A stretch of DNA of 64,000 bases from Natrinema amylolyticum (GCF_020515625.1 NZ_JAIWPJ010000001.1:62001-126000); one strand, 5' to 3'. Numbered from the stretch's first letter, positions 1 through 9,629 are shown. A program made the numbers and translations. Notes: generated by a model from the sequence alone, not told the origin.

Positions 1-239
1 GAGCCCACCTCGAAGAGGACGGCGTGTTGTGAGCTGGCGCCCGGTGTATTAGGGTCGACACCAATCGTCGCCTGTGCATGTTGCAGCGCGTCTGCAGCTT
101 CATCGCCCGGTTCCTCTTGGAGTGTGGGTCGTGTTGCACCGCTAGGGTCTGAGAGGACTGTGACACCACCGCCAGCCGCTAATCTGCGTAACATCGTTCG
201 TCTTGTAGTGTGATCCTCCGTAGCGTATCTCTGGGCCAT
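1..239 (-). CDS. N-terminal part of a Tat-exported protein, runs off the window
   Basis: The frame opens at ATG 239 and stays open to base 1, giving 79 codons of the N-terminus. Residues 11-25 read TTRRTMLRRLAAGGG followed by a short hydrophobic stretch and a small-residue region. That is the usual form of a haloarchaeal twin-arginine signal peptide, so export through the Tat pathway is inferred. After the signal the chain is polar and acidic (QEEPGDEAADALQHAQ). The mature domain lies outside the window, so no function can be given. An internal ATG at 194 would remove the twin arginine and is less likely. The frame is supported by its signal-peptide pattern and absence of stops, not by a recognised family. 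Confidence 0.6.
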   Translation of the reverse strand, partial: MAQRYATEDHTTRRTMLRRLAAGGGVTVLSDPSGATRPTLQEEPGDEAADALQHAQATIGVDPNTPGASSQHAVLFEVG

Positions 240-617
240 CTGTCTGTTGTGTCAGTCTCAGTGTGGTCGGTAGTCGGGGTTGGTCTCGAACGCCAGTCTC
301 CCGACTGCTGTCTGCTGGTTTGATACCCGGGTAGTCTGTCGGCTCCAGACAGCTTTGTCCTATCCGCCTTCGCCCCACGAGGCGATCAAAGTCTTCCTAT
401 TGTGGTATGTTATCACCTGCCATATCGAGAACTTCACCAATTCCACCTATCAAACTTTTTGTTCTACTAACATGCTGACGGTCACTGAGAGCAACGAGTC
501 ACACAGGTCCCACCCGAGTCAAAAGAGAGGCCTCCTGCAGTTCCACTGGTCCGCGAGCGACTGTGGATTTCGCTCGTGCTTTCCGGTTCACTGACACCTG
601 TTAGAACTCGGCACTGT
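240..617. other. Intergenic stretch without a recognisable gene
   Basis: Open frames here on either strand have the arginine/serine-rich composition of antisense shadows and show no motif. The promoter of the minus-strand Tat-signal gene should lie in the first 60 bases, but I see no clear TATA element. Confidence 0.5.
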
Positions 618-812
618 CTAGTTCAGCACCTCCTCGACTGGTGTTCGGCCATTAAGCACTTGATTCGGCCGGTCGTGGTTGTAGTAGTGTTTAAACCGTC
701 TCAACCAGTAGCGAGCGCTGGCTGGACTGCCCCGGAAGAACGAGTGAAAGCGGTCAATCCGCACTGAGACCCTCCGACCCCACCTTCTCCTCAAACGGAC
801 CCAAACCCGCAT
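618..812 (-). pseudogene. C-terminal remnant of an integrase-type (rve) transposase
   Basis: The last 30 or so codons before the TAG at 618-620 encode RFKHYYNHDRPNQVLNGRTP followed by VEEVLN. The pattern F-x-x-YYN-x-x-RPNQ-x-L-x-GRTP is the usual C-terminal end of retroviral-integrase-type transposases (IS481/IS3-like). Only this tail is present: the DDE catalytic residues and the N-terminus are missing, and the frame upstream of about 760 looks like unrelated sequence. I read it as a decayed insertion-sequence fragment. Its IS family cannot be assigned from this piece. Confidence 0.7.
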
Positions 813-924
813 ACGTGAGAGTGTTACTTATAACGAACATCCCCTCCCCCGTCATTGAGTCTTCAGTAGTTCAGGTTCTGATCGCTGGAGGAATACTGAC
901 TGATGAGGGCTTACAGCGCAGGTG

Positions 925-1098
925 TTAGTGCTCGAGAAGGGAGGCACGCTCGCGCCAGAGCAGCATGACACCCATCCCGAATACGATCGATTCCCCGAAG
1001 AGCACAGCGTAATCGGTGGGAGTCCAGCCGTTCCACCACATGTAGCACCCAGCCACTGTCAATCCGAAGCCAATGGCTATTAGCAATTGCTTATCCAT
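925..1098 (-). CDS. 57-residue membrane protein
   Basis: ATG at 1098 and TAA at 925-927 frame a 57-residue protein beginning MDKQLLIAIGFGLTVAGCY. Two hydrophobic segments are visible, at residues 4-20 and 30-47, separated by the polar turn NGWTPTDY. A charged tail (WRERASLLEH) would lie in the cytoplasm. The length, the two-helix hairpin and the clean start make a real small membrane protein likely. No partner is evident. No family was recognised and no function is proposed. Confidence 0.55.
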   Translation of the reverse strand: MDKQLLIAIGFGLTVAGCYMWWNGWTPTDYAVLFGESIVFGMGVMLLWRERASLLEH

Positions 1099-1390
1099 GT
1101 CTGGTCGAGAGGCCGGCTCATTTTACTATTCTTTCGGCGTCCAGGAACACGAGAGAGACGGGCAGTGATCAATCAGACGGTCGCGATGAGTCGCTGCGAG
1201 AACGCAGCGGCACGTCGTCGCGTCTATCCAGCGACGCCGAATGCTCGTTCCAACAGTAATGGCAATAAATAATCGAGCACACATGTGCCGTCTCGAGACC
1301 GATCATCGGTCGCGACGAACCACGGGCCGGGGACACTGCGTCCTCACTCGTTCTCGCACACTACTTTGTTCTCCGTGACTGATACAGTAA

Positions 1391-1397
1391 TATTTAT
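1391..1397 (+). promoter_or_regulatory. TATA box of the Bax-inhibitor-like gene
   Basis: TATTTAT lies 30-36 bases upstream of ATG 1427. That spacing fits an archaeal promoter giving a nearly leaderless transcript, and it supports the start at 1427 over the in-frame ATG at 1415. Confidence 0.5.
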
Positions 1398-1426
1398 CAA
1401 CGCATTCGATAGTTGTGTGCACGAAT

Positions 1427-2125
1427 ATGTCATCAGTTCATAGCAGTACGGAGACCCGCCACTACGCGCCGACAGTCAACGTCTCGAAAGTTGCGGGGAT
1501 CGCGACCGCGCTCGTCGCGGTAAACATCCTGTTGATACTGGCGGGCAGTTACACGCCGCTCGCGGACCTCGGACTCGTTCTCTTCTCGAACTACTTCATC
1601 GGAATCGGCACCTTCGCCGCCACGATCGGTGGCGGCTTCTGGGTGTCGAACAAGGGCATCGAAGCGGGGAACGTCCCGATCGCGGGCGCCGGCGTCACGC
1701 TGATCCAGTTCGGCTATACGCTTCTCGGCTCCGCGATCCTCGTGCTTGTACCGTCCGCGCTTCAGGTTCCGGCCCTCGCCATCACGACGGTCATCACGGG
1801 GCTCCTCACGGCCGGTATCGTGGTCGTCGTCTACCGCACCGACCGATCGTTCGCGCGCTGGCAGACCTATTCCAGAGGCCTGTTCATCGCCGGATTCGCC
1901 GCGGGTGCCGTCGGGTTCTTCCTCAATCCTATGCTCATGGTCTTCGCCTCCGTCCTGTTTTTCCTCGGGTTCGTCGCGGATCTGGCGTACGAGATCTGGG
2001 CCGTCAAGGAGAGCAGGTACGCGAGTCCGATCCGGAACGCCATCGGCATCTACGTCGCCGTGATGGGCGTCTTCATCCACATCCTGCGGTTGGTGCTGTA
2101 CGTCCTCTCGCTGCTCAATAACTAA
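1427..2125 (+). CDS. Seven-helix membrane protein resembling the Bax inhibitor-1 family
   Basis: A 232-residue integral membrane protein. After a polar N-terminus of about 20 residues there are roughly seven hydrophobic segments, at about 25-45, 55-75, 85-105, 112-130, 145-165, 168-185 and 200-225. The C-terminal block, an aliphatic helix with IYVAVMGVFIHILRLVLYVL, resembles the last helix of Bax inhibitor-1/YccA proteins, which form pH-sensitive leak channels in other organisms. The resemblance is in pattern and helix number and not in a diagnostic motif, so the assignment is tentative. It stands alone, with an unrelated small gene upstream on the other strand. Confidence 0.55.
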   Translation: MSSVHSSTETRHYAPTVNVSKVAGIATALVAVNILLILAGSYTPLADLGLVLFSNYFIGIGTFAATIGGGFWVSNKGIEAGNVPIAGAGVTLIQFGYTLLGSAILVLVPSALQVPALAITTVITGLLTAGIVVVVYRTDRSFARWQTYSRGLFIAGFAAGAVGFFLNPMLMVFASVLFFLGFVADLAYEIWAVKESRYASPIRNAIGIYVAVMGVFIHILRLVLYVLSLLNN

Positions 2126-2380
2126 CTCGGCAGTCACTCTCCTCGAGCGGGTCTTCCCGCCGTCGACTTCGACGCCGTTCCGACGAGCGAGTCGCGGTCG
2201 CTTCGCGACAGTTCGGGCAGCGATGCGTTTCGGTCCGGTATCGGTGAGGTGGCTACTGCCTCCGAACGAGACGGGTACGGTGAGCTAAGTCTTAGCGGAG
2301 CGAGCAGATTCGCGGCGGCCGAGACCGAGCGGCTTCGAGACGGCGCAGTCGCTCGTGGGCGGCTCGACCGAACACGCGTT

Positions 2381-2590
2381 TCAGGTCCACTCCCTGTCGA
2401 TATCGTTGAACTCGTGCCAGACGGCGACCAGCGACAGCAGGAAGAGTCCGACGAGGGCGGCAAGCCCGACGGTTCGCATCCAGCCGCCCATTCCGGCCAC
2501 GACGAAGCCGCCGAACCACGCGACGATCAGGCTTCCGAGGCCGACGACCGCGATAATCAGGATCAGGAGGCGATCAGTGAATTCACTCAT
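2381..2590 (-). CDS. 69-residue two-helix membrane protein
   Basis: A compact protein with two strongly hydrophobic helices, at residues 8-30 and 38-58, joined by GGFVVAGMGGWM. The C-terminal tail HEFNDIDREWT is acidic. It lies downstream of the large PAS kinase on the opposite strand side of a 100-base gap and could be its own transcription unit. Haloarchaeal genomes carry many such small unassigned membrane proteins. The clear transmembrane pattern and acidic tail support a real gene. Function is unknown. Confidence 0.6.
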   Translation of the reverse strand: MSEFTDRLLILIIAVVGLGSLIVAWFGGFVVAGMGGWMRTVGLAALVGLFLLSLVAVWHEFNDIDREWT

Positions 2591-2679
2591 ACGCGGCCGT
2601 TCACACGTGACTCCGATAAGCGGCCAGCCTGAATGAGCCAGACCGACGCGGTCAGTGCGGCACGGGAGACCGAAGACGA

Positions 2680-5600
2680 TCAGTCGTCGCTCTCGAGTGA
2701 CGGTGCGGACTCGGCTTCGCTGACTGCGGGGACGGTAAACGAGAACGTCGCGCCCTCGCCGACGACGGAGTCGACCCAGAGATCGCCGCCGTGGCGCTCG
2801 ACGATGCGCTCACAGAGCGCGAGCCCGATACCGGTCCCGTCGTACTCTTCGCGGCCGTGGAGGCGCTGGAACACCTCGAAGATCCGGTCCTGTTCCTCGG
2901 GCGCGATCCCGATCCCGTCGTCGCGAATCGAAACGACCCACTCGTCGCCGTCACGGTCTGCCGAGACGTGGACCGCTGGGGGGTCGTCGCCGCTGTAGGT
3001 GATCGCGTTCGAGAGCAGGTTCTGGAACACCTGGCGCAACTGGTCCGCGTCGCCCTCGACGCGCGGCAGTTCGTCCGCGGTAACCGTCGCATCGGTCTCC
3101 TCGATCTGGAGCCACAGATCCTCGAGGACGTCCTCGAAGACCGCCTCGAGCGCCACGGGCTCGAGCGGATCGCCGCGGGTCTCGACCCGCGAGTACTCGA
3201 GGAGGGCGTCGATCATGTCCCGCATGCGCTCGGCCCCGTCGACGGCGTAGGCGATGAACTCCTTGCCGTCCGCATCGAGGGCGTCGCCGTACCGCCGTTC
3301 GATCAACTGGAGGTAGCTCGAGACCATCCGCAGCGGTTCCTGGAGGTCGTGGGAGGCGGCGTAGGCGAACTGCTCTAACCGCTCGTTCGATTCCTCTAAC
3401 TTCGCGACGAGTTCCTCGAGTCGCCGTTCGCGTTCGACCTGCTCGGTGACGTCCTGGACCAAGCTCAGGCCGGCGGCGGTCTCGCCCGCGGCGGTCCGGA
3501 GCGGTGCGGCCCACACGCGCCAGTTTCGGCCGCCGAACTCGGTCGTAGTGCTGCCGGTCTCGCCGTCCTCGACGGCGGCCCGAAACAGCGGCTCGAGATC
3601 GGCGACCGTTTTCTCGGGAAAGACGGCCGGCATCCGGCTCCCCTCGAGGCGGTCCGCGCCGGGGAGTCCATCGCCGAGGACCGCGCCCCGCGTCAGCGTG
3701 TACCGGAGGTTCTCGTCGTAGACGCCGACCGCGCCGTTCGGGAAGTTCTCCGCGAGGGTTCGGTACCGCCGCTCGGATCGCTCGAGGGCGCGTTCGCGCT
3801 CCGTGCGCTCGGTGATGTCTTCGGCGATACCGACGATTCGGGTGACGTCGCGGTCGTCGTCGTGAACCAGCGCTGCGCGAGCGCGTAGCCAGCGTACCTC
3901 GCCGTCGGGCGTGACGATCCGGAACTCCTCGTCGAACCCGTCCTCGGACAGGTCCTCGTAGGCCGTCATGACGCGCTCGCGGTCGTCCGGATGGATGCCC
4001 TCGACGAACGCGAGCGCGTCGTCGTACAAGTCGTCGCGATCGCGTCCGAAGATCTCCTCGTAGGCGGGGTTGACGTAGAGGATCTCCCGCGGCTCGGGCA
4101 TCGTGATCCAGACGATGTCCTCGAGGTTGTCGGCGAGCATCCGGAACCGCGCTTCGCTCTCGCGGAGGTCACGTTCGATCCGTTTGCGGTCGGTGATGTC
4201 CTGGACCATGACCATGCCCGCGAAGATCTCGCCGTCGTCGTTTCGGACGGGGAGAGTGTGGGCCCACACGTCGCGACCGAAGGCTCGATACTCGAACGTG
4301 TTCGACTCGCCCTCGAACGCCGCTTGGAAGTGGGGCTCGATCTCCGCGACGAGGTCGGCCGGATACCGGTCGGCGAGGGTGGAGCCGACCACCTCCTCTT
4401 CGTCCCCGATATCGAGGTCGTCGAACGCCTCGCCGCCGGCGACGATGTACTCGAGGTCCTCGTCGTACAGGCCGACCGCACCGTCCGGGAAGTGGTCGAT
4501 CAGCGTCCGGTAGCGCTGCTCCGATTCCTCGAGCCTGCGTCGCTGTTCCTTCCGGTCTGTGATATCGCGGACGACGCCGATCTGTTTCGTGTCCCCGTCT
4601 CCGGCCCGAAGCGTCGCGAAGGTCCCCTCCGTGGGAACCCGTTCCCCGTCCGCTCGCTCGATCATCGCCTCCATGGTCGGGTTCGCCTCACCGTCCATCG
4701 CCGCCCGCCGGGCCGCGGACCGTTCGACCGTTGCTTCGTCGACGACGAGCGAAGCGTGTTCGCCGACGAGTTCCTCGCGGGAGTAGCCGGTCAGGTCCGC
4801 GTAGGCGTCGTTGACCATCGTAAACCGACCGTCCTCGTCTTTGACGTAGATGCCGTCGTTGATCGTCTCGACGATCGCTTCGTACTTGGCCAACTCTCGC
4901 TCCCGTTCCTTTCGGTCCGTGATCTCGCGGGCAACGGCCATCCCGGCCGAGACGTCGCCGCGCTCGTCCGTGATCGGAACCGTCCGAACGAGCCACACTC
5001 GATCGTCGAACTCGAGTTCGACCGACCGCTCCGCTCCCTCGAGTGCCGCCCGGAAGGCGGGCTCGAGCGCGTCGGCGGTGTCGTCGGGCACGACGTCTCG
5101 GACGTATCTGCCCTCGATGTCTGCCGGATCGACGGGGAGGGCCGCGAACCCCTGCCCGGCGGCCAGCGTGTACTCGAGGTCGTGATCGAACAGCGTGACG
5201 ATTCCGTTTGGGTAGGACTCCGCGAGCGTGCGGTAGCGTCGCTCCGATTCCGCGAGGTCGCGTTCGCGCTCCTTGCGGTCGGTCACGTCCTGAACGATGC
5301 CGTCGAAGTACACCTCCCCGTCTTCCTCGGTTCGGATCGCGGTCACGGAGATCCAGATCGACTCGCCGTCGAGCGTCTCCTGTTTCAGTTCCACGTCTCG
5401 AACGATCCCGTCCCGTGAGAGTCGCCGACTGAGTTCCCGGCGCCGGGACGGCTCCGGATACAGGTCGCTGACGGCGTGCGTTTCTAACTCGTCGGGGGAG
5501 TCGGCGTCGAATATCTCCGCCAGGGCGTCGTTGCTCTCGACGAACTCACCGTCCGGACCGGGCGTGTTTCGGTAGACTCCGACGGGGAGGTTTTCGACGA

Positions 5601-6042
5601 TCCGCTCGTATCGCTCGAGTTTCCGTTCGCGCTCCGTCCGTTCGGTGATGTCGCGGACGAGACCGAGGACGCCGCGGTGCTCACCGTCGACTGCGAACGA
5701 CTCCAGTCGCAGTTCACACGCGAGCCGTTCGCCGATCGCCGTTCGAACGGTCGTCTCGAGGGTCGTGACGCCATCGGCCTCGCGGCAGTCACGGAGCGCA
5801 TCGCGAAACTCGTCGCCGTCGGCGTCGACGAGTACCGACGCGTGTTCGCCGAGTAGATCGCCGCGATCGTATCCCAATCGGTCGAGGAGGACGTCGTTGA
5901 TCGCGACGACGCGGCCGTCGGTATCGAGCTGGTAGAGACCGTCGTCGAGGAGGTCGGTGAGCGTCCGATACCGCTGGAGCGTCACCGCTTCGTCGCCGTC
6001 CTCGAGAACGGTCGTTCCAGTCACTGCGCCCCGGTCACTCAT
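2680..6042 (-). CDS. Seven-PAS sensor histidine kinase
   Basis: A 1120-residue cytoplasmic kinase without transmembrane segments. Seven PAS/PAC units follow one another at about residues 25-140, 145-262, 266-380, 384-500, 505-620, 625-750 and 755-870. Most are linked by the PAC-to-PAS coiled joint DITDRKERER or a variant. The HisKA domain follows at about 885-955 with the phosphoacceptor histidine in AASHDLQEPLRM. HATPase_c is at about 990-1105 (N box FQNLLSNAI, G1 DDGIGI, G2 GTGIGLAL). Such proteins sense small ligands or redox state through PAS domains and phosphorylate separate receivers. No receiver gene adjoins it. Its last 250 residues closely resemble the kinase at 53875-56931 on the integrated element. 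Confidence 0.9.
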   Translation of the reverse strand: MSDRGAVTGTTVLEDGDEAVTLQRYRTLTDLLDDGLYQLDTDGRVVAINDVLLDRLGYDRGDLLGEHASVLVDADGDEFRDALRDCREADGVTTLETTVRTAIGERLACELRLESFAVDGEHRGVLGLVRDITERTERERKLERYERIVENLPVGVYRNTPGPDGEFVESNDALAEIFDADSPDELETHAVSDLYPEPSRRRELSRRLSRDGIVRDVELKQETLDGESIWISVTAIRTEEDGEVYFDGIVQDVTDRKERERDLAESERRYRTLAESYPNGIVTLFDHDLEYTLAAGQGFAALPVDPADIEGRYVRDVVPDDTADALEPAFRAALEGAERSVELEFDDRVWLVRTVPITDERGDVSAGMAVAREITDRKERERELAKYEAIVETINDGIYVKDEDGRFTMVNDAYADLTGYSREELVGEHASLVVDEATVERSAARRAAMDGEANPTMEAMIERADGERVPTEGTFATLRAGDGDTKQIGVVRDITDRKEQRRRLEESEQRYRTLIDHFPDGAVGLYDEDLEYIVAGGEAFDDLDIGDEEEVVGSTLADRYPADLVAEIEPHFQAAFEGESNTFEYRAFGRDVWAHTLPVRNDDGEIFAGMVMVQDITDRKRIERDLRESEARFRMLADNLEDIVWITMPEPREILYVNPAYEEIFGRDRDDLYDDALAFVEGIHPDDRERVMTAYEDLSEDGFDEEFRIVTPDGEVRWLRARAALVHDDDRDVTRIVGIAEDITERTERERALERSERRYRTLAENFPNGAVGVYDENLRYTLTRGAVLGDGLPGADRLEGSRMPAVFPEKTVADLEPLFRAAVEDGETGSTTTEFGGRNWRVWAAPLRTAAGETAAGLSLVQDVTEQVERERRLEELVAKLEESNERLEQFAYAASHDLQEPLRMVSSYLQLIERRYGDALDADGKEFIAYAVDGAERMRDMIDALLEYSRVETRGDPLEPVALEAVFEDVLEDLWLQIEETDATVTADELPRVEGDADQLRQVFQNLLSNAITYSGDDPPAVHVSADRDGDEWVVSIRDDGIGIAPEEQDRIFEVFQRLHGREEYDGTGIGLALCERIVERHGGDLWVDSVVGEGATFSFTVPAVSEAESAPSLESDD

Positions 6043-6235
6043 GGGAGGGGCAATGTCTCTTCACTCGCATAAACCTCCCGACGCTCGCGGGATCCGCTCT
6101 CTCCGACGAGGGCCCGGACGAACGGTTCGGTCTCGGATCCGAACCCGGTCGACGCGTCTCTCGAGGCCAGTGAAGTTACCAGATGGGAGATACGATCGAC
6201 GCCCTGATATAGGTGGCGCTCACTACGATTCGAGT

Positions 6236-6634
6236 ATGAGCCGAACACGACCCGCGGACAGTTCGTCGGTGTTAGTCGAACGAACGGCCGGGCTGTCGGC
6301 GGCACTGGGCGCGTTCGTCATGGTATCGACGGCCGTCTTCACGATCACGGGAACGCTGGGCATTCACAACGTCCTCGTCGGTGCGCTGGTCGCGGTCCTC
6401 GCGTCGGTCCACGCGTATCGAACCGGCGAGCAGCGGTCGCCGAGTATCGTCCTTGCGGCGATCCTCGCGATACTCGGTATCTGGATCGCGATCGCGCCGA
6501 CGGTCGCGTTCGGCGTCGACCGGACGCTGGTGCTCGGGCTCAACGGCGTCGCCGGCGCACTCATCGCGGTTCTGTCGCTTGCCGGCGTCTACGGCACCGT
6601 CAAGACGTCGAACGCGAATACGACCGCCGCGTAA
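6236..6634 (+). CDS. SPW-repeat-like four-helix membrane protein
   Basis: Start chosen at ATG 6236 (MSRTRPADSSS). The frame is open further upstream, but that part overlaps the divergent kinase start and has shadow composition. The 132 residues contain four hydrophobic helices, at about 17-40, 42-58, 70-90 and 97-120. The arrangement of paired helices with a short RTGEQRSP loop resembles haloarchaeal SPW-repeat proteins, whose role is unknown. It is divergent from the PAS kinase across about 190 bases. Confidence 0.6.
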   Translation: MSRTRPADSSSVLVERTAGLSAALGAFVMVSTAVFTITGTLGIHNVLVGALVAVLASVHAYRTGEQRSPSIVLAAILAILGIWIAIAPTVAFGVDRTLVLGLNGVAGALIAVLSLAGVYGTVKTSNANTTAA

Positions 6635-6752
6635 CGTCGCTCCCGCTTTCGTTCCGATTCCGTTCCGTTTCCGTTTTTCGCGTCGTCTCCTCGTCATCGC
6701 GTAGCGCCCGCACCGGTACCCGTTCGAGCGACCGTTCGCCCGCCAAGCGTGC

Positions 6753-7742
6753 CTAAACGACGAAGAAGACGCCGATCGCGACGAGAATGAAAGCGGCTTT
6801 CAGACAGACGTTGACGACGATCACTTTCGCCCCGAACTCTGCCCCCCAGATGCCGAACTGGAACGGGATCGAGCGCTTGACCGTCCCGATCGTCAGCGAG
6901 ACGAGGCTGCCGACCAGCAGCGTAATCACTGCCTCGTCCGGGGTCAGCACGTCGCCGATCAGGGGCGCGACGGTGATCGCACCGGTCGTCGGATCCACCA
7001 GCGAGACGAGGATCACCGGCACCGCTGCGCCCGGCAGCCCCAGCAGGCCGGCGATCGGCTCGAGGAGTGCCCCCGGGTCGTCGATTCCGACCGACGCGAA
7101 CCCGGCGAGGATCCGCTCCGAGCGGGCGAGCGCGACGAAGACCAGCGAGTAGACCACTGCCAGTCGGGGGACGATCGATCGCAGGCGCTCGAGGGTGCTC
7201 TCTCCCGCGGTTCGGAACTTCTCTCGGTTCGTTCGGTCTTCCTCGTCGGGCGCATCGGGCTCGACGACGCTGCGGTCGTACTCGTAGCCCCGTAGGAGGA
7301 GGGAACCGGCGAGCAGACCGACGAGCGTGATCGCGAGCGAGATGCCGGCGCGAGCGCCGACGTACATGAGGCCGACCTGCAGCCCCAGGATCGGCACGAG
7401 GACGGGGCCGTAGTAGGTGAAGATGTGCTGGACGAAGCCGAAGAACGTGTTGATGACCACGGCGATCAGCGTGGCGCGGTCGTCGAGGAGCGCTTCCTCG
7501 CGGAACTCCGCGAGCATCCCGTAGCCCGCCGTCACCGAGACCGTGTTCGTGAGGACGGCGGTCCCGACCTCCGGCGGCAGGTTCGCGGGCTCCGTGAGGT
7601 AGCGGCCCGCGCGGGCGATGACCGCGACGAGTCCGTACTCGACGGCGAGGTTCGCGAGTCCGACGCCCGCGCCGATCAGGAGCGCGATCGTCAGCACGCG
7701 CGGGAGCGCCTCCTCGAGCAGCACGGAGAGGATCGACTGCAC
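6753..7742 (-). CDS. Nucleoside-recognition (gate) domain membrane protein
   Basis: A 329-residue polytopic protein with eight or more helices in two halves separated by a charged loop at about 160-185. Two stretches typical of gate-domain proteins are visible: TNTVSVTAGYGMLAEF near residue 85 and the mirrored VSLVDPTTGAITVAPLIGD near 245. Gate-domain proteins (YjiH/SpoVA-like nucleoside recognition family) are thought to transport small solutes across the membrane, and the substrate here is unknown. The gene is divergent from the flavin reductase gene at 7878. Confidence 0.7.
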   Translation of the reverse strand: MQSILSVLLEEALPRVLTIALLIGAGVGLANLAVEYGLVAVIARAGRYLTEPANLPPEVGTAVLTNTVSVTAGYGMLAEFREEALLDDRATLIAVVINTFFGFVQHIFTYYGPVLVPILGLQVGLMYVGARAGISLAITLVGLLAGSLLLRGYEYDRSVVEPDAPDEEDRTNREKFRTAGESTLERLRSIVPRLAVVYSLVFVALARSERILAGFASVGIDDPGALLEPIAGLLGLPGAAVPVILVSLVDPTTGAITVAPLIGDVLTPDEAVITLLVGSLVSLTIGTVKRSIPFQFGIWGAEFGAKVIVVNVCLKAAFILVAIGVFFVV

Positions 7743-7877
7743 GGCGACCCGTTCGCATTCCTGAGAGAAATGGTCGTCGAAGCGCCCGACGGAAACGGAC
7801 CGCCGCGGCGAGCCACGTTCGTATCAAAACTCGAAACGGTCGGGTGGCTTTTCCCGCTTCCGGTCGACGGGACGGCC

Positions 7878-8471
7878 ATGAGCGACAGCGATGTCCACGT
7901 AGCTGCACTCTGTGGCAGCCTCCGCGCGGAGAGTCACACGCGGACCGCCCTCGAGGGCGTCCTCGCCGCCGCCGAGCAGGCCGGCGCGACCACCGAGTTA
8001 CTCGATCTCCGCGAGTACGAGTTGCCGATCTTCGACGCGGACCGCGACCGCGAAGACGCGGGCGACGCCGAGCAGCTGGCGGCTCGCGTCCGTGCGGCCG
8101 ACACGATCATCCTCGGTTCGCCGATGTACCACGGCTCCTACGCCTCGCCGCTCAAGACGGCGATCGACTACTGCGGGTTCGACGAGTTCGCGGACGAGAC
8201 CGTCGGGCTGCTGGCGGTCTCGGGCGGGGCCTTCCCCGTGACGACCTTAGAGCACATGCGCTCGGTCTGTCGGGCGCTGAACGCGTGGGTGATCCCCCAC
8301 GAGGCGGCGATTCCGAACGCGAGCGCCGCCTTCGAGGACGGCGAGTTCGTCGATCCGAAACTCGAGAAACGGGTGCGGACGCTGGGCCGGCGAGCGGTCC
8401 AGTACGCGTCGATCGAGCCGGATCCGGACTCCTTCGAGAGCGATCAGAACGTGGGTGCACAGGGGAAGTGA
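7878..8471 (+). CDS. NADPH-dependent FMN reductase family flavoprotein
   Basis: Start at ATG 7878; the frame extends far upstream without a plausible start. The 197 residues have a flavodoxin-like fold. The phosphate-binding loop GSLRAESHT is near residue 12 and the flavin ring contact GSPMYHGSYASPLKTAIDY at about 77-95. GLLAVSGGAF near 115 is also typical of the family (NQR/ArsH/azoreductase type). These enzymes reduce FMN, quinones or azo compounds with NAD(P)H, and the physiological substrate is not evident. Expected as a cytoplasmic dimer. Confidence 0.85.
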   Translation: MSDSDVHVAALCGSLRAESHTRTALEGVLAAAEQAGATTELLDLREYELPIFDADRDREDAGDAEQLAARVRAADTIILGSPMYHGSYASPLKTAIDYCGFDEFADETVGLLAVSGGAFPVTTLEHMRSVCRALNAWVIPHEAAIPNASAAFEDGEFVDPKLEKRVRTLGRRAVQYASIEPDPDSFESDQNVGAQGK

Positions 8472-8498
8472 TCGCTTCGGCGGTACCGGAGAGCTGAC

Positions 8499-9152
8499 TC
8501 AGGGATCGAGAATCCGCTGGAATCGGTGCTGGTGGGCGAGAAAGGCCACGAATCCGAAGACGAGGACGCCGATATGCAGGGCGACGATCTCGACGACGAC
8601 CGTCGTGAACCCGAGCGAGAGCGGCGGCGACGAGAGCACCCAGTCGGTGAACCAGGTCGTCGCGAGCAGGGCCGATGCGCCGGCGGCCATCAACAGCCCC
8701 GAAATCGCTGCCGTGACCGTCGTCCCGTCGTTCGATCGCTTCGCTCGCAGTCGAAACACGCGTCGCTCGAGGACGAACTGTGCAGTGAGGACGCCCGCGA
8801 GAACGGTCGTTCCGACGACGACACCAATGCTTCCGCCGATCAGTTCGGCGACGAGCAGCCAGAGGACCCAGCCCGTCGTTAGCACGACCGCCGCACCGAG
8901 CCGGTGGGGTTCCAAGAGGTCGCCGAGGTCGCTGACCGTCGCACCGAAGACTCCCGCTCTGAGCAGCGACCCACAGAAGAGGATTCCGAGTCCCGCGAGT
9001 GCGGTCGATGTCGTCCGCGAGCCGACGACGAGGCCGAACCAGAGCCCGACGCCGACCGTCTCGACGGCCGCGGCCGAGAGCGCGGCGGTGACGCCGACGA
9101 CGCGCCGTCGCGTCGTTCGGCCGAGCACCTCTGGCTGGCGGATGACACTCAT
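8499..9152 (-). CDS. Six-helix membrane protein of unknown function
   Basis: Start taken at ATG 9152 (MSVIRQPEV). Upstream in-frame codons are arginine-rich and look non-coding. The 217 residues hold about six hydrophobic helices in three pairs, at about 18-38, 43-60, 75-92, 95-115, 140-160 and 172-195. Histidine-containing ends (IVALHIGVLV, AFLAHQHRF) could bind a cofactor, but nothing diagnostic is seen. It faces the reductase gene tail-to-tail across 27 bases. No family recognised. Confidence 0.65.
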   Translation of the reverse strand: MSVIRQPEVLGRTTRRRVVGVTAALSAAAVETVGVGLWFGLVVGSRTTSTALAGLGILFCGSLLRAGVFGATVSDLGDLLEPHRLGAAVVLTTGWVLWLLVAELIGGSIGVVVGTTVLAGVLTAQFVLERRVFRLRAKRSNDGTTVTAAISGLLMAAGASALLATTWFTDWVLSSPPLSLGFTTVVVEIVALHIGVLVFGFVAFLAHQHRFQRILDP

Positions 9153-9629
9153 ACTGTGCCTCCTTTCGGTCGGATCCCTTTCGTTATGGAAGGCGTTCTC
9201 TCGATCGAGCCGCGAACGGCTGCGCCGATGCGATCTTATACCACGGGTAGATCCCGATTTATCGATCGCGACAGCGCCCCGCCCGAGAAGGCGGTCATCG
9301 TCACGGACCGCCGACCGCTGAGACTCGGCGCGCGTCCGCGGCGGCGCGGCGAGTTCACGTTCCGAAATCGGTCGCTCCGCGATCAGTCGTCGGTTGAAAA
9401 CCCAACCGGCCGCAATCCGTCCCGTGAGACCTGTCATTCGGATCATTACTACGAGTCGCGGTTTTCGGTCGAGATCGCCGGTCGCTCGCAGACGGCCGGT
9501 CTGTCCGGTAGTAGACGGTAGTTATACGCCGCGTCGCGGCGATTAATTTTCGAATAATCCGCGTCGAGGTCGGATCGCTATCGGAAACGGTGAATAGAAC
9601 TATGTACGGTGGTGTGGTCGTGGCGGATT
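9153..9629. other. Intergenic stretch between divergent membrane-protein genes
   Basis: No supported gene. An AT-rich block near 9541-9556 (GATTAATTTTCG) lies too far from ATG 9630 for a leaderless transcript, so the next gene may have a leader. Nothing else stands out. Confidence 0.4.

Noticed and set aside
1087-1272. 61-codon plus-strand frame
   Set aside because: Basic, low-complexity translation and overlap with the better-supported small membrane-protein gene.
3991-5418. Long plus-strand open frame (475 codons) inside the PAS kinase gene
   Set aside because: Antisense shadow of a GC-rich gene; no motif, and the minus-strand frame has clear PAS and kinase domains.
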